A stretch of DNA of 64,000 bases from Pseudomonas sp. CFBP 13711 (GTDB taxonomy: Bacteria; Pseudomonadota; Gammaproteobacteria; Pseudomonadales; Pseudomonadaceae). A model generated the notes under the pieces. The model saw only the letters and a program-made list of their open reading frames with translations, did not search any database and was not told the origin of the DNA. A program made the translations under genes and the position numbers. The stretch lies in the NCBI RefSeq assembly GCF_014842265.1, contig NZ_JACYVI010000003.1:372001-436000 (forward strand), read 5' to 3'. Of this stretch, positions 6,238 to 17,476 are shown piece after piece (position 1 is the first letter of the stretch; the number at the start of each line of letters is the position of its first letter).

Positions 6238-9200
6238 ATGCTCGGGCTGGTCAGGACTGCATTGCTAAAGCCGTACACGTTTATCGTGCTGGCGATTTTC
6301 ATCTGTATTGTCGGGCCGATGGCGGCCGTCAAAACGCCCACTGATGTGTTTCCGGACATCGGCATTCCGGTGGTCGCGGTGGTCTGGCAATACGCCGGGC
6401 TGTCGCCGGATGCCATGGCCGGTCGGGTGATCTACACCTACGAGCGCTCGCTGAGCACCACGGTCAACGACATCGAACACATCGAGTCGCAGTCGCTGCC
6501 CGGCATGGGCATCGTCAAGATTTTCTTCCAGCCGGGCGTGGATATCCGCACCGCCAACGCGCAAGTGACCGCGGTCTCACAGACCGTGCTCAAGCAAATG
6601 CCGGCGGGCATCACACCGCCGCTGATCCTCAACTACAGCGCCTCGACCGTGCCGATCCTGCAGATGGCCTTTTCCAGCCCGACGCTGTCGGAAGCGAAGA
6701 TTCGCGACCTGGTGCAGAACAGCGTCCGCCTGCCGCTGAGTGCGGTGCCGGGGCTGGCGATGCCGACGCCCATGGGCGGCAAGCAGCGGCAGATCACCCT
6801 GGACCTCGACCCGCAGGCGCTGGCCGCCAAAGGCCTGTCCGCGCAAGACGTCGGCAACGCGTTGGCCGCCGGCAACCAGATCATTCCGGTGGGCACGGCG
6901 AAGATGGGCGGCGACGAATACACCGTGCTGCTCAACAACAGCCCCAAGGCCATCGACGAACTCAATGACCTGCCGATCAAGACCGTCGACGGCGCGCTGA
7001 TCACCATCGGCCAGGTGGCCCACGTGCGCGACGGTTCGCCGCCGCAGACCAACATCGTGCGCGTTGACGGCCGTCGCGCCGTGCTGATGCCGGCGCTGAA
7101 GAACGGCAATATCTCGACCCTGTCCATCGTCGACAACATCCGCAACATGCTGCCGCTGATCAACGAGACGCTGCCGCCAGCGCTGAAAACCTCGCTGCTG
7201 GGCGACGCCTCGGTGTTCGTCAAAGCGTCGGTGGGGAGTGTGGCCCGCGAAGGCATCATTGCCGCCTTGCTGACCAGCGTGATGATCCTGCTGTTCCTCG
7301 GCAGTTGGCGCTCGACGCTGATTATCGCGGCGTCGATTCCCCTGGCCGTGCTCTCGGCCATCGCGCTGCTTTCCGTGACCGGACAAACCTTGAACGTGAT
7401 GACCCTCGGCGGCTTGGCGCTGGCCGTGGGGATCCTGGTGGACGACGCAACGGTAACCATCGAGAACATCAACTGGCACCTGGAACAGGGCAAGGCGGTG
7501 AAGGACGCGATCATGGATGGCGCGCGGCAGATCGTCGGCCCCGCGTTCGTGTCGCTGCTGTGCATCTGCATCGTCTTCGTGCCGATGTTCATGCTGCAAG
7601 GGATCGCCGGTTATTTGTTCCGGCCCATGGCGCTGGCGGTGATCTTCGCCATGGCCAGCTCGTTCCTGCTGTCGCGCACCCTGGTGCCGACCCTGGCGAT
7701 GTTTCTGCTCAAAACCCACGTGCTGGAAGCCGGCCCGGGCCATCACCCGGAAGACCCGTTCATCAATCACCACGAAGGTGATCAGCATGGTCGGCAGCGC
7801 AACCTGATCCTGCGTAGCGCGCTGACCTTTCAGCAGGGTTTCGAGGCACGTTTCTCAGCGATCCGCGACACCTACCACGGCCTGCTGGGCCTGGCGCTGA
7901 AGCGGCGCAAGTCATTCCTCATGGGCTTTCTCGCCTGCGTGCTCGCCAGTTTTGCGCTGCTGCCGAGCCTGGGCGAAGACTTCTTCCCCGCCACCGACGC
8001 CGGCGCGCTGTCGATGCACGTGCGCCTGCCGCTGGGCACGCGCATCGAGGAAAGCGCGGCGGCGTTCGACCGCATCGAGCAGCGCATCCGCGAGATCATC
8101 CCGGCCGATGAACTGGACACGGTGATCGACAACATCGGCATCCCCCTGAGCGGCATCGACATGGCCTACAGCAGCAGCGGCACCATCGGGCCGCAGGATG
8201 GCGACATTCAGGTCACCCTCAAGGCCGATCACGCGCCAACCGCCGATTACGTCAAACGTCTGCGCGAAGCCCTGCCGCAAAGCTTCCCCGGCAGCCAGTT
8301 CGCCTTCATGCCCGCCGACATCAGCAGCCAGATCCTCAACTTCGGCGCACCCGCGCCGCTGGACCTGAAAATCTCCGGCCCCAACGGCGACGCCAACCGC
8401 GCCTACGCACTGGAACTGCAGCGCCGTTTGCAGCATGTGCCGGGCATCGCCGACCTGCGCATCCAGCAATCCACCGGTTACCCGTCGTTGCAGGTGAACG
8501 TTGATCGGCTGCGCGCCAAGCAACTGGGGATCACCGAAAAAGACGTGACCACCAGCCTCGGCGCTTCCCTGGCCGGCACCTCCCAGGTGGCGCCGACGTA
8601 CTGGCTGAACCCGAAAAACGGCGTCTCCTATTCAGTGGTCGCGGCGACGCCGCAGTACCGTCTCGACAGCCTGCCGAGCCTCGAAGCCCTGCCGATTACC
8701 GGCAGCAACGGGCAGTCGCAGATCCTCGGCGGCCTGGCGACCATCAGCCGCGTCGACAGCCCGGCGGTGGTCACCCACTACAACATTCAGCCGACCCTGG
8801 ACCTGTTCGCCAACGTGCAGGGCCGCGACCTCGGCGGAGTGGCGGCGGACATCCAGAAGGTCATCGACGACACCGCGCACCTGCGGCCCAAAGGCGCGAC
8901 GGTCAGCCTGCACGGCCAGATCGACGCGTTGCATGAAGCCTTCAGCGGCCTGAGCCTGGGGCTGCTTGGCGCCGTGGTGCTGATCTACTTGCTGATCGTG
9001 GTCAACTTTCAATCGTGGATCGACCCGTTCGTGATCATCACCGCCCTCCCCGCCGCGCTGGCCGGCATTGTCTGGATGCTGTTCCTCAGCGGCACGTCGC
9101 TGTCGGTCCCGGCGCTGACCGGGGCGATCCTCTGCATGGGCGTGGCCACGGCCAACTCGATTCTGGTGGTGAGTTTCTGCCGCGAGCGTCTGGCCGAACA

Positions 9201-9468
9201 CGGCGATGCCCTGCTCGCCGCAATGGAGGCTGGCTACACGCGCTTCCGCCCGGTGTGCATGACCGCGCTGGCGATGATCATCGGCATGCTACCGCTGGCG
9301 ATTTCCCAGGAACAGAACGCGCCGCTCGGCCGTGCGGTGATCGGCGGCCTGATCCTCGCCACCACCGCGACCCTGCTGTTCGTGCCGGTGGTCTTCAGCC
9401 TCGTCCACCGCCACTCAACACCCTTGCCTGCGAATGCCCTTGATGGAGAAACACCCCATGTCGTCTGA
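6238..9468 (+). CDS. RND efflux/transport permease (AcrB-type)
   Basis: A 1076-residue inner-membrane proton-driven pump of the resistance-nodulation-division superfamily. Layout is typical: TM1 at about 12-30, a large periplasmic porter loop, TM2-6 at about 335-490, a second porter loop and TM8-12 at about 900-1055. The proton-relay aspartate pair is visible in TM4 (ALAVGILVDDATVTIENI, about 392-409). Unusually the cytoplasmic loop after TM6 contains a His-rich stretch (GHHPEDPFINHHEGDQH, about 500-516). The end of the gene overlaps the adaptor start by 11 nt. Gene order is permease, adaptor, outer-membrane factor. Substrate is unknown: MdtB/MuxB-like multidrug export is possible, and the His-rich loop leaves a metal link open. 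Confidence 0.93.
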   Translation: MLGLVRTALLKPYTFIVLAIFICIVGPMAAVKTPTDVFPDIGIPVVAVVWQYAGLSPDAMAGRVIYTYERSLSTTVNDIEHIESQSLPGMGIVKIFFQPGVDIRTANAQVTAVSQTVLKQMPAGITPPLILNYSASTVPILQMAFSSPTLSEAKIRDLVQNSVRLPLSAVPGLAMPTPMGGKQRQITLDLDPQALAAKGLSAQDVGNALAAGNQIIPVGTAKMGGDEYTVLLNNSPKAIDELNDLPIKTVDGALITIGQVAHVRDGSPPQTNIVRVDGRRAVLMPALKNGNISTLSIVDNIRNMLPLINETLPPALKTSLLGDASVFVKASVGSVAREGIIAALLTSVMILLFLGSWRSTLIIAASIPLAVLSAIALLSVTGQTLNVMTLGGLALAVGILVDDATVTIENINWHLEQGKAVKDAIMDGARQIVGPAFVSLLCICIVFVPMFMLQGIAGYLFRPMALAVIFAMASSFLLSRTLVPTLAMFLLKTHVLEAGPGHHPEDPFINHHEGDQHGRQRNLILRSALTFQQGFEARFSAIRDTYHGLLGLALKRRKSFLMGFLACVLASFALLPSLGEDFFPATDAGALSMHVRLPLGTRIEESAAAFDRIEQRIREIIPADELDTVIDNIGIPLSGIDMAYSSSGTIGPQDGDIQVTLKADHAPTADYVKRLREALPQSFPGSQFAFMPADISSQILNFGAPAPLDLKISGPNGDANRAYALELQRRLQHVPGIADLRIQQSTGYPSLQVNVDRLRAKQLGITEKDVTTSLGASLAGTSQVAPTYWLNPKNGVSYSVVAATPQYRLDSLPSLEALPITGSNGQSQILGGLATISRVDSPAVVTHYNIQPTLDLFANVQGRDLGGVAADIQKVIDDTAHLRPKGATVSLHGQIDALHEAFSGLSLGLLGAVVLIYLLIVVNFQSWIDPFVIITALPAALAGIVWMLFLSGTSLSVPALTGAILCMGVATANSILVVSFCRERLAEHGDALLAAMEAGYTRFRPVCMTALAMIIGMLPLAISQEQNAPLGRAVIGGLILATTATLLFVPVVFSLVHRHSTPLPANALDGETPHVV

Positions 9469-10624
9469 ACACGCCCCTTCGCGCAAGCGCCTGATGTTGC
9501 TCGGCATTGGCGGCCTGACCCTGGCGGCGCTGCTGGTCGCCAATGGCCTCGCCGCACGCACCCGCGAGGCACACGCCGTCGACGCCTGGACCGAGCGGCA
9601 ATCGGTGCCCGTTGTCAGCGTTGTCGTGCCGACCCAAAGCGCCCAAGGCAACACCTTGCGCCTGCCCGCGCGCCTCGAGGCCTGGAGCAATGCGGCGATC
9701 AACGCGCGGGTCAGCGGTTACCTGAAAGACTGGGACGCCGACATCGGTAGCCATGTGCAGGCCGGTCAGGTACTGGCCCACATCGACAGCCCCGAGCTCG
9801 ACCAGCAACTGGCTCAGGCGCGGGCGCGTCTGGCCCAGCAACACGCCAACGCGCGCATTGCCCAGACCACGGCGGCACGCTGGCAGCACCTGCTGACCAC
9901 CCACTCGGTGTCGCAACAGGAAGTGGATGAAAAAGTCTCCACCGCCACGGCTGCCAATGCCGATGTGCAGGCGGCAGACGCCGACTATCAACGGATCGTG
10001 GCGCTGGAGGAATACAAGACCATTCGCGCGCCATTCAGTGGGACCGTGACCGCGCGCAACACCGACATCGGTCAGTTAATCAAAGCCGATGACGGCGGCG
10101 CTCGCCCGCTGTTCAGCCTCGCCGACACCCATCGCGTGCGGCTGTACGTGCCGATCCCGCAGAACTACGCCAGCGTGGTCCGCCCCGGCATGCGGGTGCA
10201 ACTGAGCGTGCCCGAGCATCCGGGGCAGACCTACACCGCCACGTTGCTCGGGGATTCCACGGCGGTGGATCCGCGTTCCGGCACCCTGCTGGCCCAGTTC
10301 ATCGCTGACAACCCGGACGGCGCGCTGATGCCCGGCGACTACGCCGACGCCACGCTGCCGGTAAACAGCGCCAGCGGCGGGCTGAGCATTCCGGCCAGCG
10401 CGCTGATCTTCCGCGCCAAAGGCACTCAGGTTGCCACCCTCGATGGCGCCGGCCATGTGCACCTGCGCGACATCCACATCGCGATGGATCTGGGGGACCG
10501 GCTGATTATCGATCAAGGCCTCAAACCGGCCGATCACGTCATCGATAACCCGCCCGATGCGCTGCGGGAGAACGATGCCGTGCAACTGGCCGACGCCGGA
10601 GGTGACCATGCGCACAAGGCTTGA
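9458..10624 (+). CDS. RND periplasmic adaptor (membrane fusion protein)
   Basis: 388 residues from ATG 9458 (GGAG 9 nt upstream); an ATG eight codons earlier lacks a ribosome site. An N-terminal membrane anchor (RLMLLGIGGLTLAALLVANGLAA) is followed by the biotinyl-lipoyl half motif (ARVSGYLKDWDADIGSHVQAGQVLAHID), a coiled-coil hairpin (residues about 100-165, SPELDQQLAQARARLAQQ...), the second lipoyl half (FSGTVTARNTDIGQLI) and beta-barrel and membrane-proximal domains. HlyD/AcrA family; it should connect the permease at 6238 to the outer-membrane factor at 10608. Overlapping ends on both sides (11 and 17 nt) show one transcription and translation unit. Confidence 0.92.
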   Translation: MSSEHAPSRKRLMLLGIGGLTLAALLVANGLAARTREAHAVDAWTERQSVPVVSVVVPTQSAQGNTLRLPARLEAWSNAAINARVSGYLKDWDADIGSHVQAGQVLAHIDSPELDQQLAQARARLAQQHANARIAQTTAARWQHLLTTHSVSQQEVDEKVSTATAANADVQAADADYQRIVALEEYKTIRAPFSGTVTARNTDIGQLIKADDGGARPLFSLADTHRVRLYVPIPQNYASVVRPGMRVQLSVPEHPGQTYTATLLGDSTAVDPRSGTLLAQFIADNPDGALMPGDYADATLPVNSASGGLSIPASALIFRAKGTQVATLDGAGHVHLRDIHIAMDLGDRLIIDQGLKPADHVIDNPPDALRENDAVQLADAGGDHAHKA

Positions 10625-12017
10625 AGCGCTGGCGCTGGCCATCGCCGTGACGCTGCAGGGCTGTTCGCTCGCACCGGTTTATCAGGCGCCGGCGGTTCAA
10701 CTGCCCGCGCATTTCGCCGAGGACGCCGGCCCCTGGCACCCGGCGCAGCCTGCCGATACGGTGCAAGCTCAATGGTGGAAAGCGTTCGAGGACGCGCAAC
10801 TGGATGACCTGCAACAACGGCTGCTCCATGCCAACCCGGATTTGACGGCCGCGCTGGCGCATTACGACGCCGCGCTGGCGTATGCGGGTCAGTTGCACGC
10901 GGGCCTGATGCCTCAGGTCAACGCCAGCCTGAGCCCGGTTCGTCAGCGGCAGTCGGATCGACGGCCACTGCGCAGCGGCACGCAGCCCTCGATCTACAAC
11001 AGTGACACCGCCGGGTTCAGCCTGAATTTCGATCCGGACCTGTGGGGCAAGATCCGCAACCAGGTGGCGGCCGGCGACGCCCAGGCCCAAGCCTCGGCGG
11101 ACGATCTGGCGGTCGCGCGCCTGAGCCTGCAGCGCCAGTTGGCGACGCTGTATGTGCAGGTGCGCGGGCTGGACGCGCAGAGCCGCATCCTGCAGACCTC
11201 GCTGGACGATTACACCCAGGCCCTGCAACTGACCCGCGATCGCTACGAGGGCAAGATCGCGTCGGCACTGGACCTGACCCGTGCGCAAAGCCAGCTCGCC
11301 GAAGCCCGTGCGCAACTCGATGACGTCAACGCCCAGCGCGACCTCGGCGAACACGCCATCGCCGAACTGGTGGGCGCGATGCCCGGAGACGTTCATCTGG
11401 CCCAGAACGCGCAAGCGCTGAAACTGCCCGGCATCCCCCACGCCTTGCCCGGCAGCCTGTTGCAACAACGCCCCGACGTCGCCGCCGCAGAGCGCCGCGT
11501 GTTCGCCGCCAACGCCAACATCGGCGTGGCGAAAGCGGCGTGGTACCCGGACTTCAGCCTGACTGGCCTGCTCGGCGGGCAAACCCAGGGCAGCGGCAAT
11601 CTGCTGGCGGCAGCCAATCGTTACTGGGCGCTGGGGCCGCTGGTCGACCTGCCGATTTTCGACGGCGGCCGCCGCAGCGCCAACGAGCGGCAAGCCAAGG
11701 CCGAATTCGAAGAAGCCGCCGCGCAGTACCACAGCCAGGTGCTCAAAGCGGTGCGCGAGGTGGAAGACAATCTGGGTCAGTTGCGCGATCTGCAGCGCGA
11801 ATCCGAGGACCAGCACGCGGCCGTCGACGCCGCACAAAACGCCGAACAGATGGCGATGAGCAGCTACCAGGCCGGGGCCGCGAGCTATCTGGACGTGGTG
11901 ACCGCGCAGACCGCAGTGCTTCAGGCACAACGGCGTTTGCAGGTGGTTGAGACCAGCAGATTGCAGGCCAGTGTCGGACTGATGGCGGCGTTGGGTGGGG
12001 GGTGGAAAAGCGGGTGA
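10608..12017 (+). CDS. outer-membrane efflux lipoprotein (NodT/OprM type)
   Basis: 469 residues from ATG 10608, which has GGAGG 5 nt upstream. Lipoprotein signal MRTRLEALALAIAVTLQGC with lipobox LQGC, then the family start SLAPVYQAPAV. Two related halves each carry the coiled-coil channel helices of the TolC fold, for example LTRAQSQLAEARAQLDDVNAQRDLGEHAIAELVG-type segments and LQQRPDVAAAERRVFAANANIGVAKAAWYPDFSLTG. It forms the trimeric exit duct for the pump encoded by the two preceding genes. The C-terminus is followed immediately by the REP array. Confidence 0.92.
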   Translation: MRTRLEALALAIAVTLQGCSLAPVYQAPAVQLPAHFAEDAGPWHPAQPADTVQAQWWKAFEDAQLDDLQQRLLHANPDLTAALAHYDAALAYAGQLHAGLMPQVNASLSPVRQRQSDRRPLRSGTQPSIYNSDTAGFSLNFDPDLWGKIRNQVAAGDAQAQASADDLAVARLSLQRQLATLYVQVRGLDAQSRILQTSLDDYTQALQLTRDRYEGKIASALDLTRAQSQLAEARAQLDDVNAQRDLGEHAIAELVGAMPGDVHLAQNAQALKLPGIPHALPGSLLQQRPDVAAAERRVFAANANIGVAKAAWYPDFSLTGLLGGQTQGSGNLLAAANRYWALGPLVDLPIFDGGRRSANERQAKAEFEEAAAQYHSQVLKAVREVEDNLGQLRDLQRESEDQHAAVDAAQNAEQMAMSSYQAGAASYLDVVTAQTAVLQAQRRLQVVETSRLQASVGLMAALGGGWKSG

Positions 12018-12059
12018 GTTTGTCGGCGCCGGCGCTGATCTTCCCGCTGAAAGATCCCG

Positions 12060-12810
12060 GGACACGTGGGAGTGACCGGGGTTGGCTTCGCCTTGTTCAC
12101 CAAGAAGCCTGGGCATTCGGCCGCTTCCTCTGGTGGCTGAAAGTGAGCCTTCGCCAGCAAGCTCGACTCCCACGGGATGGTGGTTCGCCTCGGAATCTCA
12201 GGTTGCTGCAAAACTTGTGGGAGTGAGCTTGCTCACGAAGAGGCCAGTACATTGAGCCACCTTCTTTGGGCCTGAAAGTCAGTCTTCGCGAGCAAGCTCG
12301 ACTCCCACGGGATGGTGGTTCGGCTCGATATTTCGGCCAGTTCGGGGGACCTGTGGGAGTGAGCTTGCTCACGAAGGGGCCTGGACATTCAGCCACTTTT
12401 TCTGGTGACTGAAAGTAAGTCTTCGCGAGCAAGCTCGACTCCCACGGGATGGTGGTGCGCCTCGGAATCTCAGGTTGCTGCAAAACTTGTGGGAGTGAGC
12501 TTGCTCACGAAGGGGCCGGGGCATTCAGTCACCTTCTTTGGGCCTGAAAGTCAGTCTTCGCGAGCAAGCTCGACTCCCACGGGATGGTGGTGCGCATCGG
12601 AATCTCAGGTTGCTGCAAAACTTGTGGGAGTGAGCTTGCTCACGAAGGGGCCGGAACATTCAGCCACTTACTCTGCCGGCTGAAAGTAAGCCTTCGCGAG
12701 CAAGCTCGACTCCCACGGGATGGTGGTTCGGCTCGATATTTCGGCCAGTTCGGGGGACCTGTGGGAGTGACCGGGGTGGCGGCCCACCTTGTTCACGAAG
12801 ACTCATTGAT
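12060..12810. repeat. REP family A array next to RAYT gene, about 136-bp period
   Basis: Left arms start at 12066, 12217, 12353, 12489, 12624 and 12761, giving spacings of 151, 136, 136, 135 and 137 bp. Each block carries a REP and its inverted partner. The first and last units are the variant with GACCGGGGT(T)GGC in place of GAGCTTGCTC, so the outer units differ from the inner ones. The array ends at the 3' end of the RAYT gene. The inter-REP spacers alternate between two sequence types (GGTTGCTGCAAAACTTG and TTTCGGCCAGTTCGGGG). Confidence 0.92.
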
Positions 12811-13356
12811 GGGCAATGACTCAGGCAGATCATTGTTGATTCCTAATAAAAGCTTAAGAAACTCACTCCCGGACTCTCCGAACTCCACCCCTGAACCTGG
12901 CAATCCAATGGAGTCCCATAGTGGATAATCTCCGACCCGGCTGACTAACCCGGCCCGGAGAGGATTGGCCACGATATAGCGGGCGAAGTGAATCAGATCA
13001 TCCTCATGGCGTGCGGCTGCATCGTGATATCCAGGCTGCCACAGTCGCCCCTGATGGCCGGTGACCCTGTTCACTGCAATGGCGGTCTTCGACTTGACTC
13101 GCTGAACAATGCCCGCAAGCGAGCCATGATGAAGCTTCACTAACCAGTGAAAATGGTCAGGCATCACAACCCACGCCAGCGTTTTTGCAAATCCGCACTC
13201 GTGCACCTCTCTCATTTCCTTTACGAGCAGCCGACCCACCCGCCAATCACTAAAATCATCTCTCATACGGTCAAGCCGGGAGGTAACCAGATAGATCCTC
13301 CCCATTTCGGAATACCGCCCTATGCGCAAGCTGCGCGAACGCGCTTTCGTGACCAT
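12793..13356 (-). CDS. REP-associated tyrosine transposase (RAYT, TnpA_REP)
   Basis: 187 residues from ATG 13356, chosen over upstream in-frame starts because GAGGT lies 7 nt upstream. This is a single-strand DNA nuclease of the Y1/HuH superfamily that in other bacteria processes REP hairpins. The metal-binding HuH motif is HFHW in VVMPDHFHWLVKL, and the catalytic tyrosine is probably in the helix around HFARYIVANPLRAGLV, the classic RAYT segment; WQPGYHD is also characteristic. Its 3' end abuts the REP array at 12060-12810, the usual arrangement for this domesticated transposase. There are no inverted-repeat ends of its own. Confidence 0.9.
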   Translation of the reverse strand: MVTKARSRSLRIGRYSEMGRIYLVTSRLDRMRDDFSDWRVGRLLVKEMREVHECGFAKTLAWVVMPDHFHWLVKLHHGSLAGIVQRVKSKTAIAVNRVTGHQGRLWQPGYHDAAARHEDDLIHFARYIVANPLRAGLVSRVGDYPLWDSIGLPGSGVEFGESGSEFLKLLLGINNDLPESLPINESS

Positions 13357-13478
13357 GCTGACTACCTCGACTGTGGATGCACAAACCACGGTAGCCGCTT
13401 CATGAGCCATGCCTTTGAGGGTGTATTTCACGCTATGTCCTGTTCATCCAACGCGGATGCACCCGGCCGCGCAAACAA

Positions 13479-13503
13479 CAACGCCTCCACAAGGGAGGCG
13501 TTG
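13479..13503 (-). terminator. intrinsic terminator of katG
   Basis: A 10-bp perfect stem CAACGCCTCC/GGAGGCGTTG with a 5-nt loop, followed on the minus strand by TTGTTTG. It lies 35 nt after the katG stop codon. Confidence 0.8.
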
Positions 13504-13537
13504 GGTCTTACAGGTCGAGGGCTATGAAGCACGCACC

Positions 13538-15811
<2,274 letters not shown>

Positions 15812-15909
15812 CTATTCACCTTCTTGTTTACTTTTTACTTTTTCGGCCATCAGCGAGACAGCCCAGGCTAGCACTCGCACAAGACTAGACGACTCAGGCC
15901 AGCCGTCTA

Positions 15910-15946
15910 ATAGGCAAATGTTTGGGCGACGATAGAGTGGTTCTGT
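15910..15946 (-). promoter_or_regulatory. candidate OxyR-binding site upstream of katG
   Basis: Four tetranucleotides at the exact OxyR spacing (ATAG-N7-CTAT-N7-ATAG-N7-CTAT) read ATAG (15910), TTTG (15921), ATAG (15932) and CTGT (15943): 12 of 16 positions match. OxyR control of katG is established in Pseudomonas; this particular site is inferred. Confidence 0.5.
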
Positions 15947-15985
15947 TGGCGGAGTATTTAACGGAGGTGCTTGTATTTTCTGGCG

Positions 15986-16011
15986 CTTGAGCTCAACTCT
16001 AACAACAGCAT
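15986..16011 (+). promoter_or_regulatory. candidate sigma-32 promoter of hsp20
   Basis: CTTGAG, a 14-nt spacer and CAGCAT resemble the heat-shock consensus CTTGAA/CCCCAT (5/6 and 4/6). Transcription would begin near 16018, leaving a leader of about 57 nt that holds the two hairpins at 16022-16069. Confidence 0.4.
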
Positions 16012-16021
16012 CAAGTGCAGA

Positions 16022-16069
16022 GCCGGCGTCGACCGGCGTCTTGATCACCGTGGCAATCTCCAGGAGATT
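16022..16069 (+). promoter_or_regulatory. two-hairpin leader of hsp20, possible RNA thermometer
   Basis: Hairpin 1 has arms GCCGG/CCGGC (16022-16037). Hairpin 2 is AATCTC-CAG-GAGATT (16055-16069), a perfect 6-bp stem whose 3' arm and loop contain the Shine-Dalgarno AGGAG for the ATG at 16075. A weak AU-rich stem hiding the ribosome site of a small heat-shock gene is the hallmark of RNA thermometers; no close match to the ROSE or fourU consensus was seen. Confidence 0.45.
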
Positions 16070-16074
16070 CAGGC

Positions 16075-16536
16075 ATGGCCACCACCGCTTCACTGGCCCC
16101 ATTGTTCCGGCAATCAGTGGGCTTTGATCGCTTCAACGATTTTTTTGAATCTGCCTTGCACAGCGAAATAAACGCCAGCGGCCCCCCTCACAACGTCGAA
16201 CGATACGGCACCGATCATTACCGAATCGTGATCGCCACAGCCGGGCTTGCCGCTGCTGACCTTGACCTGACCCTGGAAAGAAACGTGCTCACCGTTTGCG
16301 GGGCTGAAGCCCACACCGATGGCGGCGTGACGTACCTGCACCAGGGCATCGCCCATGGGCCGTTCCGGCTGGTCTTCCATCTGGCCGATCACATCGAGGT
16401 ACAGGGCGCGACCTTCAAGAATGGTTTGCTGATCGTCTTCCTGCTGCGGGTCGAACCCCAAGGGGCCAAGGCCCGCCGGATCAGCATTCACAGCCCCGGG
16501 GACGATCCCGACCGGCCGCACATCAGCCGGCCCTGA
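16075..16536 (+). CDS. Hsp20/alpha-crystallin small heat-shock protein
   Basis: A 153-residue ATP-independent holdase of the IbpA type. A short N-terminal arm (FRQSVGFDRFNDFFESAL) precedes the alpha-crystallin domain starting at YGTDHYRIVIATAGLAAADLDLTLERNVLTVCG and ending near the strand FKNGLLIVFLLRVEP, the family A-x-x-x-N-G-L-L block. The tail is extended and hydrophilic and lacks a clear I-x-I motif. The gene stands alone between katG (divergent) and the amidohydrolase (convergent, stops one base apart). Heat-shock promoter and thermometer-like leader are annotated upstream. Confidence 0.92.
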   Translation: MATTASLAPLFRQSVGFDRFNDFFESALHSEINASGPPHNVERYGTDHYRIVIATAGLAAADLDLTLERNVLTVCGAEAHTDGGVTYLHQGIAHGPFRLVFHLADHIEVQGATFKNGLLIVFLLRVEPQGAKARRISIHSPGDDPDRPHISRP

Positions 16537-17430
16537 TCAACGGAGAGATACGCGCGGCGTCAGCCGGAAGGCCTCGGTCGTCGGGAAATCAAACAGCACC
16601 TGAGGTGCGTCGATGAGCAACGAGCGCATCAATGGCGCGGAGCAGCCCAGCGCCTGCAGCTGCTCGACCACAGAGCTATAGCTGACACTGTTTTCATGCT
16701 GGGTATGGGGCCAATCACTGCCCCAGACCAGCCGCTGCTGACCGAAAGCGTCGACCAGCAACGACAGCGCGGCACGGGCGAAATCGAGGTTCTCTTGCGC
16801 GCTGCCCTCCAGCCGGTAAATGCCCGAGACTTTCATCCACAGTTGCCCGCTCCGGCCCAGCTCCAGCATCTGGGGAAAGCCCGGTTGATTGAGGCCCAGG
16901 CGGGCGTCGGGCCGACCAAAGTGATCAATCACGATCTTCATGCCGAACGGCATCAGCCCGGCCAGCAGCGCAGGCATATCGGCGACGTGGCGGTGCACTT
17001 CTACATGCCAGTCGAGCACGGCGATGTGCCCGAAGAACACCTGCCACTGCGGTTCGGAAAAGTCCGGCAGCGCCTTGGCCATCAGGTTCAGACGCACGCC
17101 AACGACGCCCAGCCGGTCCATCTCGTCCAACGCGGCACGGCTAATGTCGCGGTCGACCACCACCACGCCACGCAGTTGATCCGGCGCCTGTTGAAGGGCG
17201 TCGAGCAAGTAACGGTTATCGGTCCCGAGGAAACTCGGTTGCACCAGCACGCCATGGCTCAGGCCGTGCTGGTGAAGTTGATCTCGGTACATCGCCAGCG
17301 TGGCGTCGTATTCGGGTGAATAGCGTCGTGCCGATGTCAGGTCCAGCTCCCTGCTGAAGACGTGTGCGTGGCCGTCGATGCCAAGGATCGACGCGGGGGA
17401 GACGGAAAAGAGGTCGGACATGGATCTCAT
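16537..17430 (-). CDS. amidohydrolase-2 family (LigI-like) hydrolase
   Basis: A 297-residue TIM-barrel hydrolase of the amidohydrolase_2 family, which includes 2-pyrone-4,6-dicarboxylate lactonase. Visible are the first-strand metal motif GIDGHAHVF (H-x-H, near residue 19), the strand-5/6 histidines in HVEVHRHVADMP, IDHFGRPD, and the terminal aspartate in LVWGSDWPHTQHE. Start uncertain (ATG 17430 or ATG 17421). It lies 46 nt after the MFS gene on the same strand, so a GntR-MFS-hydrolase unit is likely. A lactone or dicarboxylate is the probable substrate class; the exact compound is not readable from sequence. Confidence 0.85.
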   Translation of the reverse strand: MRSMSDLFSVSPASILGIDGHAHVFSRELDLTSARRYSPEYDATLAMYRDQLHQHGLSHGVLVQPSFLGTDNRYLLDALQQAPDQLRGVVVVDRDISRAALDEMDRLGVVGVRLNLMAKALPDFSEPQWQVFFGHIAVLDWHVEVHRHVADMPALLAGLMPFGMKIVIDHFGRPDARLGLNQPGFPQMLELGRSGQLWMKVSGIYRLEGSAQENLDFARAALSLLVDAFGQQRLVWGSDWPHTQHENSVSYSSVVEQLQALGCSAPLMRSLLIDAPQVLFDFPTTEAFRLTPRVSLR

Positions 17431-17476
17431 CTATCAAAAAATGCGCGACGCAACAGGCGCCGCGCGGAAGGGGAAA

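Noticed and set aside
12060..12810. Regularly spaced repeats that resemble a CRISPR array
   Set aside because: The repeats are inverted pairs of REP palindromes, the spacers are themselves repeated, the period is 136 bp, and no cas gene is present.
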